DNA of 64,000 nucleotides from a bacterium (GCA_020049465.1 JAIFKS010000004.1:1-64000), one strand, 5' to 3'. Shown: positions 24,264-36,386, numbered from the stretch's first letter. The notes: generated by a model not told the origin, from the sequence alone. Made by a program: numbers and translations.

Positions 24264-26213
24264 ATGCGGAACACCCTGCTCGCCCTGAGTCTACTGGCCG
24301 CCGTCATCGCCGCGGCGCCGGCCATCGCGGCGGAGCCGGCCTCCACGTCCCTGCGCGTCGAGGTCGGCAACCGCGTCAGCGAGAACCTGCCGGACATCCC
24401 GGCCGAACTGGTCGAGAGCCTCAACCAGTACCAGAACACGCGGGGCGCCGGCTTCCAGGGCTGGCTGAACGACGGCAGCCTCTTGATCAGCACCCGCTTC
24501 GGCGACACGGCGCAGGTCCACCGGGTCAGCCGGCCGCTGGGAACGCGCGAACAGCTGACCTTCTACCGCGAGCCGGTCAGGGGCGCGGCCGTGCGGCCCG
24601 GCGCGGCCGGCAACGGTTTCGTGTTCTCGAAGGATGCGGGCGGCAGCGAGTTCTATCAGTTGCATTTCTACGATATCGACAGCCGGCAGGTGAGCCGCCT
24701 GACCGACGGCAAGTCGCGCAACGAAGGCGCCCTGTGGTCGCAGGACGGCAGCCAGTTGGCCTACAGCAGCACCTTGCGCAACGGCGAGGACACCGACATC
24801 TGGGTGCGTGGACTGGACGGCGAGCCGAAGCTCGCGGTGCAGGCCGGCGGCTTCTGGGTCGCGCTCGATTTCTCGGCCGACGGCAGGACACTGTTGGTTT
24901 CGCAGTACATCGCCGCCGACGACTCGCGGCCGGGCGAGGTCGATCTGGCCACGGGCAAGCTGACGATGTTCCCGATCGACGGCGGCAAGGCCGCGTTCGG
25001 CGGCTTCAAGTACGCGCGCAACGGCAAGGGCGTCTACTTCGTGTCCGACGAGAACGCGGAGTTCCTGCAGCTTCGGCACCACGATCCGGCCACCGGCAGG
25101 AGCACGGTCATCAGCGGCGATATTCCCTGGGACGTGACGGCTTTCGCGGAGAGCCGCGACGGCGCCCGGCTGGCTTTCATCACCAATGAAGACGGCATCT
25201 CCACCCTGCGGGTGGTCGAGACCGACGGGTTCCGGCCGCTCGAACTGCCGCTCCTGCCGATCGGCGTGGTCGGCGGCCTCGAGTTCTCGCCCGACGGCGG
25301 CAGGCTGGCGATGTCCATCAACACCGCGACTTCGCCCTCGGACGTGTTCGTGATCGATATCGGGCAGCGCAGCCTGACGCGCTGGACGCAGAGCGAAGTC
25401 GGCGGACTGGATACGGGCGACTTCACCGCGCCGACACTCGTGCATTTCGAGAGCTTCGACGGCCGTCGCATCCCCGCCTTCTACTACCGTCCTGCCGGAC
25501 TGAAGGCGGACGAGAAGGTGCCGGTGCTGATCAACATCCACGGCGGACCGGAATCGCAGGCCGCGCCCACGTTCAATCCGTCCATCCAGTACCTGCTGCG
25601 CGAACTGAAGGTGGCGGTGCTCGTGCCGAACGTGCGCGGTTCGTCCGGATACGGGAAGACCTTCCTGAAGCTGGACAACGGATTTCAGCGCAAGGATTCG
25701 GTGAAGGATATCGGCGCCCTGCTCGACTGGATCGCCGCGCAGCCCGGCCTGGACACCGATCGCGTCGGCGTGACCGGCGGCAGCTACGGCGGCTACATGG
25801 TCCTGGCCGCGATGGTCGACTACAACGACCGCATCCGCGCCGGCGTCGACATCGTGGGCATCTCCAGTTTCTCCACCTTCCTGGCCAACACCGAGGACTA
25901 CCGCCGCGACCTGCGCCGCGTCGAATACGGCGACGAGCGCGATCCCGCGATGCGCGCGTTCCACGAGGAGATCGCGCCCCTGAACAACGTGCGGCGCATC
26001 ACCCGGCCGCTGTTCGTGGCGCAGGGCTTCAACGATCCCCGCGTGCCGTACACCGAAGCCGAACAGATCGTGTCGGCGGTGCGGAGCAACGGCGGAGACG
26101 TCTGGTACCTGATGTTCAGGGACGAAGGCCACGGCTTCGCCAAGAAGCCGAACGCCGATTATTTCGGCGCGGCGCAGGTGATGTTCTGGAAGAAGCACCT
26201 GCTCGGCGATTGA
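24264..26213 (+). CDS. secreted S9-family (prolyl oligopeptidase) serine peptidase
   Basis: A 649-residue exported enzyme with signal peptide MRNTLLALSLLAAVIAAAPAIAA. Residues about 50-385 form a beta-propeller with WD/TolB-like repeats (FSADGRTLLVS, FSPDGGRLAMS). The C-terminal alpha/beta-hydrolase domain (about 395-649) has the oxyanion-hole HGGPE, nucleophile Ser507 in GGSYGGY, Asp591 in GFNDPRVP and His623 in DEGHGF, so it should be active. It degrades oligopeptides in the periplasm or outside the cell; dipeptidyl- versus acylaminoacyl-peptidase activity is not distinguishable. It ends in a strong terminator shared with the converging glycine-rich lipoprotein gene. Confidence 0.92.
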   Translation: MRNTLLALSLLAAVIAAAPAIAAEPASTSLRVEVGNRVSENLPDIPAELVESLNQYQNTRGAGFQGWLNDGSLLISTRFGDTAQVHRVSRPLGTREQLTFYREPVRGAAVRPGAAGNGFVFSKDAGGSEFYQLHFYDIDSRQVSRLTDGKSRNEGALWSQDGSQLAYSSTLRNGEDTDIWVRGLDGEPKLAVQAGGFWVALDFSADGRTLLVSQYIAADDSRPGEVDLATGKLTMFPIDGGKAAFGGFKYARNGKGVYFVSDENAEFLQLRHHDPATGRSTVISGDIPWDVTAFAESRDGARLAFITNEDGISTLRVVETDGFRPLELPLLPIGVVGGLEFSPDGGRLAMSINTATSPSDVFVIDIGQRSLTRWTQSEVGGLDTGDFTAPTLVHFESFDGRRIPAFYYRPAGLKADEKVPVLINIHGGPESQAAPTFNPSIQYLLRELKVAVLVPNVRGSSGYGKTFLKLDNGFQRKDSVKDIGALLDWIAAQPGLDTDRVGVTGGSYGGYMVLAAMVDYNDRIRAGVDIVGISSFSTFLANTEDYRRDLRRVEYGDERDPAMRAFHEEIAPLNNVRRITRPLFVAQGFNDPRVPYTEAEQIVSAVRSNGGDVWYLMFRDEGHGFAKKPNADYFGAAQVMFWKKHLLGD

Positions 26214-26256
26214 GGTCGGGCGCGGCGTGGAGGCGTTGTCGCGCCGGGATGAAGGA

Positions 26257-26287
26257 ACGGGGCCGGCGGTCAACCCGCCGGCCCCGT
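26257..26287. terminator. bidirectional terminator between converging genes
   Basis: A perfect 13-bp stem (26257-26269 pairing with 26275-26287, core CGGGGCCGGCGG) has a 5-base loop TCAAC. It lies between the S9 peptidase stop and the glycine-rich gene stop, so it can serve transcripts from both sides. No T-run is present on the plus strand. Confidence 0.7.
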
Positions 26288-26313
26288 GTGCATTCGTCCC
26301 TTACCGGGAGCGC

Positions 26314-28617
<2,304 letters not shown>

Positions 28618-28645
28618 GGGGTCGCATCCTTCCGTTGTCGCCCGG

Positions 28646-29275
28646 TCAGCGGGCCACGATCAAGGGTCGGCTGGTGCGTGTGTGGCCCGTGTCGACGCGG
28701 ACCAGATAGATGCCGGCGGGCGCCGCGCGGCCGTTGCCGTCGAGGCCGTCCCAGGCATATTCGCGGGAGCCCGCCTCGACTTCGTCGGCCCGCCAGGCCC
28801 TGACGAGACGGCCGCGAGCATCGTAGATGCGCAGATCCACCGGCGCGGGGCTGGCCAGATGCAGGCGCAGCTTCACGCTGCCCGAAGCCGGATTGGGCCA
28901 GGGGGGATCGAGCACGACGGCCGACGGCGCCAGGGCGACCGGCACGTCGGACAGGTCATCGGTGACCACGACATTGTTCACATAGGCCGTCAGGTAGCCG
29001 TCGACGCGGAACTCGAGCGTGTAGGTGCCCGGGTCCAGCCCGTCGATGCACCAGGCCCCGTCGACGGCGCTGACCGCCAGCGCGCCGGCGTACAGCCCGA
29101 CCGGTTCGCGCACGAAGATGCCGGCGCCGGCCACCGGCCCGCCGGTATCGGCATCGCGCACTTGGCCGCAAACCGTGCCGGCGACGGAGGGTGCGACAAA
29201 GAGCAGCAGGAGGACCAGAGAAAGCCCCACCGACTGGTCGATGTCATTGTGGCGATGTGCTTTAGCAGATCGCAT
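28646..29275 (-). CDS. exported Cna-type domain protein with FlgD-like C-terminal module
   Basis: A 209-residue secreted protein. The signal peptide SVGLSLVLLLLFVAPSVAG leads into one carboxypeptidase-regulatory-like domain (about 34-110; GQVRDADTGGPVAGAGIFV ... YTLEFRVDGYLTAYV). A short linker joins it to an FlgD-like module (about 120-209) with PPWPNPASGSVKLRL, WDGLDGNGR, and PAGIYLVRV. ATG 29275 has an excellent ribosome site, AAGGAGG seven bases upstream. It probably forms an operon with the glycine-rich lipoprotein that follows, and may help present or anchor it. Confidence 0.83.
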   Translation of the reverse strand: MRSAKAHRHNDIDQSVGLSLVLLLLFVAPSVAGTVCGQVRDADTGGPVAGAGIFVREPVGLYAGALAVSAVDGAWCIDGLDPGTYTLEFRVDGYLTAYVNNVVVTDDLSDVPVALAPSAVVLDPPWPNPASGSVKLRLHLASPAPVDLRIYDARGRLVRAWRADEVEAGSREYAWDGLDGNGRAAPAGIYLVRVDTGHTRTSRPLIVAR

Positions 29276-29313
29276 GGAGAAACCTCCTTTTTCGGATCGT
29301 GCCATGACCTTCC

Positions 29314-29342
29314 ACGATACCAGATATCAGAGCATTTTTGAA
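29314..29342 (-). promoter_or_regulatory. candidate promoter for the FlgD-module/glycine-rich pair
   Basis: Minus strand: TTCAAA (29337-29342) and extended -10 TGGTATCGT (hexamer 29314-29319), 17 bases apart, about 40 bases upstream of the start codon. It lies in an A/T-enriched stretch. Confidence 0.4.
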
Positions 29343-29366
29343 TGATATTCTCCTGAGCGCCCGCAC

Positions 29367-29380
29367 GGCCCGATCGGGCC
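29367..29380. promoter_or_regulatory. perfect 14-bp palindrome in a divergent intergenic region
   Basis: GGCCCGATCGGGCC reads the same on both strands. It lies between the divergent FlgD-module gene and the TPR gene, upstream of both starts, so it could bind a dimeric regulator. No function is known. A loose hairpin (ACCA..TTTTC / GAAAATGGT) follows at about 29388-29416. Confidence 0.3.
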
Positions 29381-29484
29381 GGGCCGCACCATCGTTTTCG
29401 CAGGTCCGAAAATGGTTGGCCACAGTCCGCAAGAAGACTTAGATAATCTTTAATTGTCGGCCAACCCAAAGCGAGGAGGCAGTC

Positions 29485-31146
29485 ATGCGGCCGTTCCTTC
29501 TGGGCATGATCCTCGGCGCCATGATCACGGCGCCGATCCTTTCATCCGCCGCACCCGACACACCGCTCTGGTTCGGCGGAAAAGGCGCACGCCACTTCGT
29601 AGTCACGACGACATCCGCGGACGCGCAGCGCTGGTTCGACCAGGGGCTGACGCTCTGCTACGGTTTCAACCACGCCGAGGCGATCCGCTCGTTCGAACAG
29701 GCGACCCGGGCCGATCCCGACTGCGCGATGGCGTGGTGGGGCATCGCCTACGCCTGGGGCACGCACATCAACAACCCCGAGATGGACACCGAGGCCAACG
29801 AGAAGGCGCATGCCGCCCTGACGACGGCGATCGGAAAGCTGGGGCGGGCCTCGCCGCTCGAGCGCAGGCTCGTCGAGGCGCTGTCCCGCCGCTACGCGAT
29901 GCCGGCGCCCGAGGACCGCGCGCCGCTGGACCAGGCCTATGCGGAGGCGATGCGCGAGGCCTGGCGGGCCTACCCGACGAACCCTGACGTCGGCGCCCTG
30001 TTCGCCGAGTCGATGATGAACCTGCGCCCGTGGGACCTGTGGACACCGGACGGCGCCATGCAGCCGGGCACCGACGAGATCACCGCGGCGCTGGCGAAGG
30101 TTCTCGAACTGGAGCCGGACCATCCGGCGGCGCTGCACTTCACGATCCACACCTGGGAGGCGTCGCCCAAGCCCGAAATGGCGGTGCCGGCCGCTGATCG
30201 CCTGCGTGATCTGGTGCCCTGGGCCGGCCACCTGGTCCACATGCCGGCCCACGTCGACATCCGCCTCGGGCGCTACGCCGCGGCCGCCACGGCCAACGAG
30301 AAGGCGATCGCCGTCGATCTCGACTACGTCGACAAGGCGGGCCGCGGCGGCTTCTACACGGTCTACCGGGCGCACAACTACCATTTCCTGGCTTACGCCG
30401 CGATGTTCGAAGGGCGCAGGGCGGTGGCGATGAAGGCGGCGCGCGACATGGTGGTCGAGGTGCCGCTGGAGGTGGTGCGCGCGTTCCCGGACCTGCTCGA
30501 CGGTTTCCTGGCCGTGCCCTGGCACGTGATGGTCCGCTTCGGCCGGTGGGACGACATGCTGGCCGAGCCGCAGCCGCCCGCCGACCTGCCGGTGATGCAG
30601 GCGATGTGGCGCTACGGGCGCACCATGGCGTGCTCGTCGCTGGGCCGGGTCGACGACGGCGAGCGTGAGTTCGCCGCGTTGCAGCGGGCCTGCGGCGAGG
30701 TGCCGGAATCCCGCACACTCGGCAACAATCCGACGCGCGACATTCTGGCGGTCGGGTTGGCTCTGGCCGAGGGGGAGCTGGAGTACCGACGAGGCAACCA
30801 CGAGCGGGCTTTCGCGCTGCTGCGCGAGGCCGTCCGCCGCGACGACACGCTGCGTTACGATGAGCCGTGGGGCTGGATGCAGCCGGTGCGGCACGCTCTC
30901 GGTGCGCTGCTCCTGGAGCAGGGGCGCGTCGACGAAGCCGAGGTCGTCTACCGCGAGGACCTGCGCCGGCATCCGGACAACGGTTGGGCGTTGACGGGCC
31001 TGGCCGAGTGCCTGGAGCGAGGCGGCCGCGCGGAGGAAGCCGCCAAGGCCCGCGAGCGGTTCACGACCGCCTGGGTACGCGCGGACACGCCGGTGGCCGT
31101 GTCGTGTTTCTGCCGGCGTGATGTCGTGGCCACGGGCACGCACTGA
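29485..31146 (+). CDS. exported tetratricopeptide-repeat protein
   Basis: A 553-residue protein with an N-terminal hydrophobic signal (MRPFLLGMILGAMITAPILSSA). The rest is almost all helical TPR-like repeats: an N-terminal pair around FDQGLTLCYGFNHAEAIRSFEQA (about 48-75) and C-terminal repeats such as EGELEYRRGNHERAFALLREA and LLEQGRVDEAEVVYREDL. The central part contains HMPAHVDIRLGRY and YHFLAYAAMFEG, segments recurrent in a family of uncharacterised bacterial TPR proteins. It probably acts as a periplasmic scaffold. The ATG follows GAGGAGG. It is transcribed divergently from the FlgD-module gene; no partner gene is adjacent in the same operon. Confidence 0.82.
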   Translation: MRPFLLGMILGAMITAPILSSAAPDTPLWFGGKGARHFVVTTTSADAQRWFDQGLTLCYGFNHAEAIRSFEQATRADPDCAMAWWGIAYAWGTHINNPEMDTEANEKAHAALTTAIGKLGRASPLERRLVEALSRRYAMPAPEDRAPLDQAYAEAMREAWRAYPTNPDVGALFAESMMNLRPWDLWTPDGAMQPGTDEITAALAKVLELEPDHPAALHFTIHTWEASPKPEMAVPAADRLRDLVPWAGHLVHMPAHVDIRLGRYAAAATANEKAIAVDLDYVDKAGRGGFYTVYRAHNYHFLAYAAMFEGRRAVAMKAARDMVVEVPLEVVRAFPDLLDGFLAVPWHVMVRFGRWDDMLAEPQPPADLPVMQAMWRYGRTMACSSLGRVDDGEREFAALQRACGEVPESRTLGNNPTRDILAVGLALAEGELEYRRGNHERAFALLREAVRRDDTLRYDEPWGWMQPVRHALGALLLEQGRVDEAEVVYREDLRRHPDNGWALTGLAECLERGGRAEEAAKARERFTTAWVRADTPVAVSCFCRRDVVATGTH

Positions 31147-31301
31147 CCTTCGCGGACGTGAGCGCCGGGCGGGGGTCGTCCATCTCCGCCCGGTGCGGTT
31201 TGACGGCGGGCGCGTCCGCGTGCCACTTTCGGGCGGCCGCCCGGGCATGTACCGGTCGGCCGCGTCGCGCGTATTCCGTCCAGCCAACTCCGGTAGGGAA
31301 C

Positions 31302-31661
31302 ATGAAGAAGGACAATGGCCGCTCCCTCGTCTACTCCAGCGAAGGCGGCCGCCTGTGCCCGGCGTGCGGTTCGGCCGTCGCTGATTGCCGTTGCGGAACG
31401 GCCGCCGGCGCGGTGGCCGGCGACGGCGTGGTGCGGGTGGGCCGTGAAACCAAGGGGCGCAAGGGCGCGGGCGTGACGGTCGTCAGTGGCGTGCCCCTGG
31501 ACGAAGCGGGCCTGAAGACGCTGGCGGGCGAACTGAAGAAGGCCTGCGGTTCGGGCGGCACGCTGCGCGGCGGCGTGATCGAGATCCAGGGCGAACACCG
31601 CGATCGCCTGGTGACGCTGCTGCAGGCGCGCGGCTGGATCGTCAAGCGGTCGGGGGGTTGA
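31302..31661 (+). CDS. yciH: SUI1/eIF1-like translation factor (YciH) with zinc-ribbon N-terminus
   Basis: A 119-residue cytoplasmic protein. The N-terminal LVYSSEGGRLC matches the start of YciH and is followed by a small CPAC ... CRC cluster (about 20-32) that could bind zinc, where E. coli YciH lacks cysteines. The SUI1 fold spans about 40-119: VRVGRETKGRKGAGVTVVSG, LAGELKKACGSGGTLRGGVIEIQG, and the closing [14 protein letters not shown]. YciH is thought to affect initiation-codon fidelity on the 30S subunit. ATG 31302 is preceded by TAGGGA. The 3' end overlaps that of the minus-strand hybrid kinase by 20 bases. Confidence 0.9.
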   Translation: MKKDNGRSLVYSSEGGRLCPACGSAVADCRCGTAAGAVAGDGVVRVGRETKGRKGAGVTVVSGVPLDEAGLKTLAGELKKACGSGGTLRGGVIEIQGEHRDRLVTLLQARGWIVKRSGG

Positions 31662-34137
31662 CCGCCGCAGGCCCCCGCCCGAGTACGTCCCTCAGTTTTG
31701 CCGCCAGATCCTGGCTCGAAAAAGGCTTCTGCAGGAAATGGATGCCTTCCTCGAGCACGCCGAGATGGGCGATCACGTTGTTGGTATAGCCCGACATGTA
31801 CAGACAGGGGAGTCCGGGAAGGTGCCGCTGCAACCCGGCGTACAGATCCCTGCCGCTGAGCTGGGGCATGATGACGTCGGTCAGCAGCAGGTCGACCTTC
31901 AGGCCGCGGTCGCGGACCATGGCCAGGGCTTCGGTGGGATCCTGCGTGGAGACCACCCGGTAGCCCAGCTTCTTGAGGATGTGCCGGCTGAGTTCCAGCA
32001 GGGCCGGCTCGTCCTCGACCAGCAGGATGGTCTCCGAGCCCGGGAGCATCCCGCGGGCTTCCGGTGATGACGAAGCGGCATCCGCTTCGCCCACGGCGGT
32101 GCGCAGATAGACACGCACGGTGGTGCCCTGTCCCGGCTCGCTGTAGATGTTGATGAAGCCGTCGTTCTGCTTGACGATGCCGAACACGGTGGCCAGTCCG
32201 AGGCCGGTTCCCTTGTCGCGATCCTTGGTCGTGAAAAAAGGTTCGAAGGCCTGGGCCAGCGTCTCGCGGTCCATGCCCGAGCCGTTGTCGCTGACGGCCA
32301 GCATCTCGTAGCTGCCCGGCTGTGCCCCGGGATGTGCGGCGCAGTATTCCTCGTCGAATTCGGCATGCGACGATTCGATCGTGATGCAGCCGACCCCTGG
32401 GATGGCGTCGCGCGAATTGACCACCAGGTTGGCCAGGATCTGGGCCACCTGTGAGGTGTCCATGAGGACAGGGTGCTTGCCGGCGCCCGGCTGCCATCGC
32501 AGTTCGATGTCCTCGCCGATCATGCGTTCGAGCATCTTGAGCAGGTCGAAAACGCATTCGTTCAGGTCCAGCAGTTCGGGCTTGATGATCTGCTTGCGGG
32601 CGAATCCCAGCAATTGGCGGGTGAGGTCGGCCGAGCGCGCGGCCGCCTTGCGGATCTGCACCAGGTCGTGCTGGTGGGCGTCACCCGGTTTCATGTCGTC
32701 GAGCAGGATGTCGGAATAGCCCAGGATGGTCTGGAGCATGTTGTTGAAGTCGTGCGCGATGCCGCCGGCCAGCCGCCCGACCGCCTCCATCTTCTGGGCC
32801 TGGAACAGACGCTGCTCGAGGTCCTTGCGCGCGGCGATGTCGCGGGCGAAGACGATGGCGCCGTCCCGCCCCTCGAACACCACGGGCACCGCGGAGACTT
32901 CCACCGTGACCTCGGTGCCGTCCAGCCTCAGGATGGTCTCTTCCAGCGGCGGTGCCGCGCGCTTGTCGACGTTCAACTGCCTGATCCGCTGGAGGATGCC
33001 CTCGCGATGCGCAGGGTGGAAGCGATCGAGCACCTCGGTTCCCAGCAGCTGCTCGGGCGATGTCGCGCCGAACTGCGCGAGAGCCATCGCGTTCAGGTAG
33101 ACGAAGCAGCCGCCGCTCTGGACGAAGATGGCGTCGGGCGCGCCCTCGACCAGGGCCCGGAAACGTTCCTCGTTCTCGCGAAGCCGGACTTCGGACGCCT
33201 TGCGCGCACTGATGTCCTCGACACCGGAGAAAATGCCGATGACCCGGCCCGAAGCGTCGAGCAGCGGAGCCACGGCCATGCTGACATCGCAGAGGGTGCC
33301 GTCGCGGCGCCGGCGCACCAGTTCCAGTCCGGTGAAGGTCTCTCCCTGGAGGACCCGTCGCCGAAGGCTGGCGTATTCGTCCCCCGGCCCCGGCGGAATG
33401 ATCGGCAGGGGCTGGCCCACGATCTCGGCGGCGCTCCAGCCGAACAGCCGTTCGGCGGACTCGTTCCAGCTGAGCACCCGTCCCTCGGTGTCCGTGCTGT
33501 AGAGGGCGATGGGCGAGCAGGCGATCATGGCGCGCTGCCGGGCCTGTGCTTCCCTCAATTCCGCTTCCGCGACGCCGGTGCGCTCCGCCTGCAGGAACAA
33601 TTTGGCCACCAGCACGAATCCCAGCGGGTACAGGACCAGGACCGCGGGTCCGATCCTCTGGATCACCTGCCAGCCCCGGCCTTCCGGCAGCAGAAGCTGC
33701 AGAGCCAGCATGAAGACGTGGACGAGCAGCCCGACGACCCACAGGCGGAGCGCGCTCAGCCAGCGTTCATCCTTCCGGCGAAGGAAATGCAGCAGCGAGC
33801 CCAGGGCGGCGGCTTCGATGACGACGAGCACGCCGGGCAGGGCGCCGGGCCCCCCGAGCAGGAGGCGGTAGGAGCCGCACATCAGGGCGGCCACCGCGGC
33901 GGCCAGCGGACCGCCGAACAGGCCGGCCAGAGTCAGCACGATGGAGCGCCCGTCGTAGATGACGCCCGGCGCGAAGGCCAGGGGGGTCATCATGCCGGCG
34001 ACCCCGGCGACGCCGTAGGCCAATCCAGCGGCAAGCTGGAAGGGCACGGTTCTGCGCGTCCACTGCCGGGCCATCATCTGCAGGCCCACGGCCAGGGCGA
34101 TCAGCACCGCCACGTTCTGGAGGAGTTCGACGACCAT
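31642..34137 (-). CDS. membrane hybrid histidine kinase with LytS-type 5TM sensor and two PAS domains
   Basis: An 831-residue protein from ATG 34137; TTG 34218 would add 27 residues. Residues 1-180 hold five to six membrane helices of the 5TMR-LYT type ([24 protein letters not shown]). Two PAS domains follow (about 200-315 and 320-440), then HisKA with His462 in [11 protein letters not shown], HATPase_c ([25 protein letters not shown]), and a receiver domain with Asp754 in LLTDVIMP and Lys in FLQKPF. The layout matches NtrB-like hybrid kinases that sense a ligand or redox signal at the membrane. No DNA-binding partner gene is adjacent. Confidence 0.9.
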   Translation of the reverse strand: MVVELLQNVAVLIALAVGLQMMARQWTRRTVPFQLAAGLAYGVAGVAGMMTPLAFAPGVIYDGRSIVLTLAGLFGGPLAAAVAALMCGSYRLLLGGPGALPGVLVVIEAAALGSLLHFLRRKDERWLSALRLWVVGLLVHVFMLALQLLLPEGRGWQVIQRIGPAVLVLYPLGFVLVAKLFLQAERTGVAEAELREAQARQRAMIACSPIALYSTDTEGRVLSWNESAERLFGWSAAEIVGQPLPIIPPGPGDEYASLRRRVLQGETFTGLELVRRRRDGTLCDVSMAVAPLLDASGRVIGIFSGVEDISARKASEVRLRENEERFRALVEGAPDAIFVQSGGCFVYLNAMALAQFGATSPEQLLGTEVLDRFHPAHREGILQRIRQLNVDKRAAPPLEETILRLDGTEVTVEVSAVPVVFEGRDGAIVFARDIAARKDLEQRLFQAQKMEAVGRLAGGIAHDFNNMLQTILGYSDILLDDMKPGDAHQHDLVQIRKAAARSADLTRQLLGFARKQIIKPELLDLNECVFDLLKMLERMIGEDIELRWQPGAGKHPVLMDTSQVAQILANLVVNSRDAIPGVGCITIESSHAEFDEEYCAAHPGAQPGSYEMLAVSDNGSGMDRETLAQAFEPFFTTKDRDKGTGLGLATVFGIVKQNDGFINIYSEPGQGTTVRVYLRTAVGEADAASSSPEARGMLPGSETILLVEDEPALLELSRHILKKLGYRVVSTQDPTEALAMVRDRGLKVDLLLTDVIMPQLSGRDLYAGLQRHLPGLPCLYMSGYTNNVIAHLGVLEEGIHFLQKPFSSQDLAAKLRDVLGRGPAAVNPPTA

Positions 34138-34304
34138 GGTGCGGAAGCTCCCGGGGCCATGGGTCAGGATCGCCACTGCGACGCCGCAATCGACCAGCTT
34201 CCTGCGAGGGCAAGCCAAGTTGATGTGGACCAGCCAAGAGTACGGTATCTCCGCGCGAGTTCAAGGGTGATCACGCGCGGCGTGGTGCGCCGATCATCGG
34301 CGAT

Positions 34305-34361
34305 CCCGGTCCCGCGCGCCGGGTCCGGGCCGGTGCCCGGATTGACCCCGGTCCCGCGCGC
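34305..34361. repeat. 15-base direct repeat, 42 bases apart
   Basis: CCCGGTCCCGCGCGC occurs at 34305-34319 and again at 34347-34361 in the non-coding region. Confidence 0.6.
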
Positions 34362-34440
34362 GTGTCATCATCCGCATCCTTGACGAACCCGGGAGCGACG
34401 GACGGTGCGATGATGACAATGAAAGGGATTATCACCATCG

Positions 34441-34468
34441 CATTCGAAACCGCACATTCGAAACCGCA
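34441..34468. repeat. perfect 14-base tandem repeat
   Basis: CATTCGAAACCGCA occurs twice head to tail (34441-34454, 34455-34468), with TTCGAA palindromes one and a half helical turns apart. It could be a replication slip or a paired binding site. Confidence 0.7.
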
Positions 34469-34476
34469 CAGTTCAT

Positions 34477-34495
34477 TGCGGACTTCACGTCCGCA
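34477..34495 (-). terminator. stem-loop downstream of the fad operon
   Basis: A 7-bp perfect stem TGCGGAC / GTCCGCA with a 5-base loop, 48 bases after the fadE stop on the minus strand. There is no T-run after it, so termination is uncertain. Confidence 0.4.
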
Positions 34496-34542
34496 GCGCC
34501 GGGCGGCCCGGCCCGATCCGTACTCTTCTTCGTCGCCGGAGC

Positions 34543-36333
34543 CTACGCGACCGTATAGCTCTCCGCGTAGATCACCCGCTGCGCGATCCGGTCGTGCAGC
34601 GTCGCGCGGTTCAGCGGCTCGTGCTTGGCCAACCGCCGCATGCCGGCCATCATCACGCGCAGTTCGTCGCCCTCGCAGGCGGCGCCCAGCACGTTGCGGC
34701 CCAGGGTGGCCACCTTCTCCATGGCGTCGTGCGTGTACAGGCGCACCATGTCGGCCATCGGCTCGGCCGCATCCTGGCCTGAAGCGGCGGCCTTCTTCTG
34801 CGCGCGCAGCAGTCCGCTCTCGCAGGCGTAGGTCTCGATGACGATGTCGGCGATGTCCGCGAGCACGCCCTGCTGGTCCTTCAGGCCCATACCGTACTTC
34901 TGGGCCGCGAGGCCCAGGGTGGCCAGGACGACCTTCTTCATGTTCGCCACGTGCTGCGCCTCGGCTTCCAGGAAGCCCGGCTCGTGCGGCTCGACGAACG
35001 AGGGCATGCCCATCAGCTCGTCGGCCACGGTCTTGGCGGCGCCGAAGAAGGCCAGTTCGCCCTTCAGCGCCTTCTTCATGATCATGCCAGGCACCAGCAT
35101 GCGGTTGATCTCGTTGGTGCCCTCGAAGATGCGGTTGATGCGCTCGTCGCGGTAGTGCTGCTCCAGCCGGTACTCGCTGCAGTAGCCGTAGCCGCCCAGC
35201 ATCTGCACGCCCTCCTCGGTCGCCAGGGCGAGGGCTTCGGAGGAGAAGACCTTGATCATCGAGCACTCGATCGAGAACTCCTCGACCTGCTTGATGCCCT
35301 GCAGGTCATAGTCGGCGGCGCTCTTGTCCAGCGTGGCGATGGCGCCGTCCAGCAGCCCGGCCGTGCGGTAGACCATCGACTCGGCCACGAAGCCGCGCGC
35401 CATCACGTCGGCGATCTTGCGGCGGATCAGTCCGAAGCTGCACAGCGGCTGCCCGAACTGGTGGCGCTGCTTCGTGTACGGCACGGCGTCGCGCAGTGTC
35501 ATCTTCAGGCCGCCGAGCGTGCTGGCGCCCAGCTTGAAACGGCCCACGTTCAGGATGTTGAAGGCGATGTGGTGGCCCTTGCCGATCTCGCCCAGCACGT
35601 TGCCCACGGGCACCATCACGTTCTCGAGGATGATGGCGCAGGTGCTCGACCCCTTGATGCCCATCTTGTGCTCTTCGGGCCCGATGGTCACGCCGGGCGC
35701 CTTCAGGTCGACGATGAAGCAGGTGAACTTCTGGCCGTCGATCTTGGCGAACAGGATGCAGATGTCGGCGTAGGCGGCGTTGGTGATGAACTGCTTGGCG
35801 CCGTTCAGGACATAGTGGGCGCCGTCGGGCGTCAGCACGGCGGTGGTGGCCGCGGCCAGGGCGTCGGAGCCGCTCCCGGTCTCGGTCAGCGCGTAGCAGC
35901 TGAGAAGTTCGCCGGTGGCCAGGCGCGGCAGGTATTCCTGCTTCTGCGCCGGCGTGCCGTAGTAGACGATGGGCAGCGTGCCGATGCCGGACTGCGCGCC
36001 GTGCGTGACGGCGAAGCTGCCGCCCCAGGCGACGCCCTCGGAAACCAGCATGACCGTGGCCTTGTCCGAGCCCATGCCGCCGTAGGCCTCGGGGATGTCG
36101 GCCATCAGCAGACCCAGGGGACCGGCGGCCTTCAGCAGGCCGCGGCCGAGGCTGGTGTTGCCGTTCTTCTCGAGGTCCTCGCGTACGGGCACGATATGGC
36201 GTTCGACGAAGTCGGCCACCGTGGCGATGAACATGCGCTGGTTGTCGTTGAAGTCCTCGGGCGTGAAGATGTCCGCCGGCGCCGTCTCGCGCAGGAGAAA
36301 TTCGCCGCCGGTGGGGTAGGTCCTGTCCTTCAT
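34543..36333 (-). CDS. fadE: acyl-CoA dehydrogenase (FadE of the fadNAE type)
   Basis: A 596-residue flavoenzyme catalysing the first step of beta-oxidation, acyl-CoA to trans-2-enoyl-CoA. It follows B. subtilis FadE (about 594 residues) closely as I recall it: FTPEDF near residue 24, YALTETGSGSDALAA (FAD/substrate loop), GEKQ/GAKQFITNAAYAD, KMGIKGSS, and the catalytic Glu in RINRIFEGTNEINR. It has the 180-residue C-terminal extension seen in that subfamily and in VLCAD/ACAD9, so long-chain substrates are likely. ATG 36333 follows AGGAG by eight bases. It is third in the fadN-fadA-fadE order, 53 bases after fadA, and presumably under the FadR operator near 40090. Confidence 0.93.
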   Translation of the reverse strand: MKDRTYPTGGEFLLRETAPADIFTPEDFNDNQRMFIATVADFVERHIVPVREDLEKNGNTSLGRGLLKAAGPLGLLMADIPEAYGGMGSDKATVMLVSEGVAWGGSFAVTHGAQSGIGTLPIVYYGTPAQKQEYLPRLATGELLSCYALTETGSGSDALAAATTAVLTPDGAHYVLNGAKQFITNAAYADICILFAKIDGQKFTCFIVDLKAPGVTIGPEEHKMGIKGSSTCAIILENVMVPVGNVLGEIGKGHHIAFNILNVGRFKLGASTLGGLKMTLRDAVPYTKQRHQFGQPLCSFGLIRRKIADVMARGFVAESMVYRTAGLLDGAIATLDKSAADYDLQGIKQVEEFSIECSMIKVFSSEALALATEEGVQMLGGYGYCSEYRLEQHYRDERINRIFEGTNEINRMLVPGMIMKKALKGELAFFGAAKTVADELMGMPSFVEPHEPGFLEAEAQHVANMKKVVLATLGLAAQKYGMGLKDQQGVLADIADIVIETYACESGLLRAQKKAAASGQDAAEPMADMVRLYTHDAMEKVATLGRNVLGAACEGDELRVMMAGMRRLAKHEPLNRATLHDRIAQRVIYAESYTVA

Positions 36334-36386
36334 TTCGGCATCTCCTTGTCGGTCCGGCGCTTGCCGGCCCGGGTGGCGGACGAGGC

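Larger units (their letters stand above)
34138..34542. other. 405-base non-coding region between fadE and the hybrid kinase
   Basis: This stretch holds no convincing gene. It contains the leader of the hybrid kinase gene, a 15-base direct repeat (34305-34319 and 34347-34361), a 14-base tandem repeat (34441-34468) and a 7-bp-stem hairpin (34477-34495) downstream of the fad operon. Confidence 0.6.
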
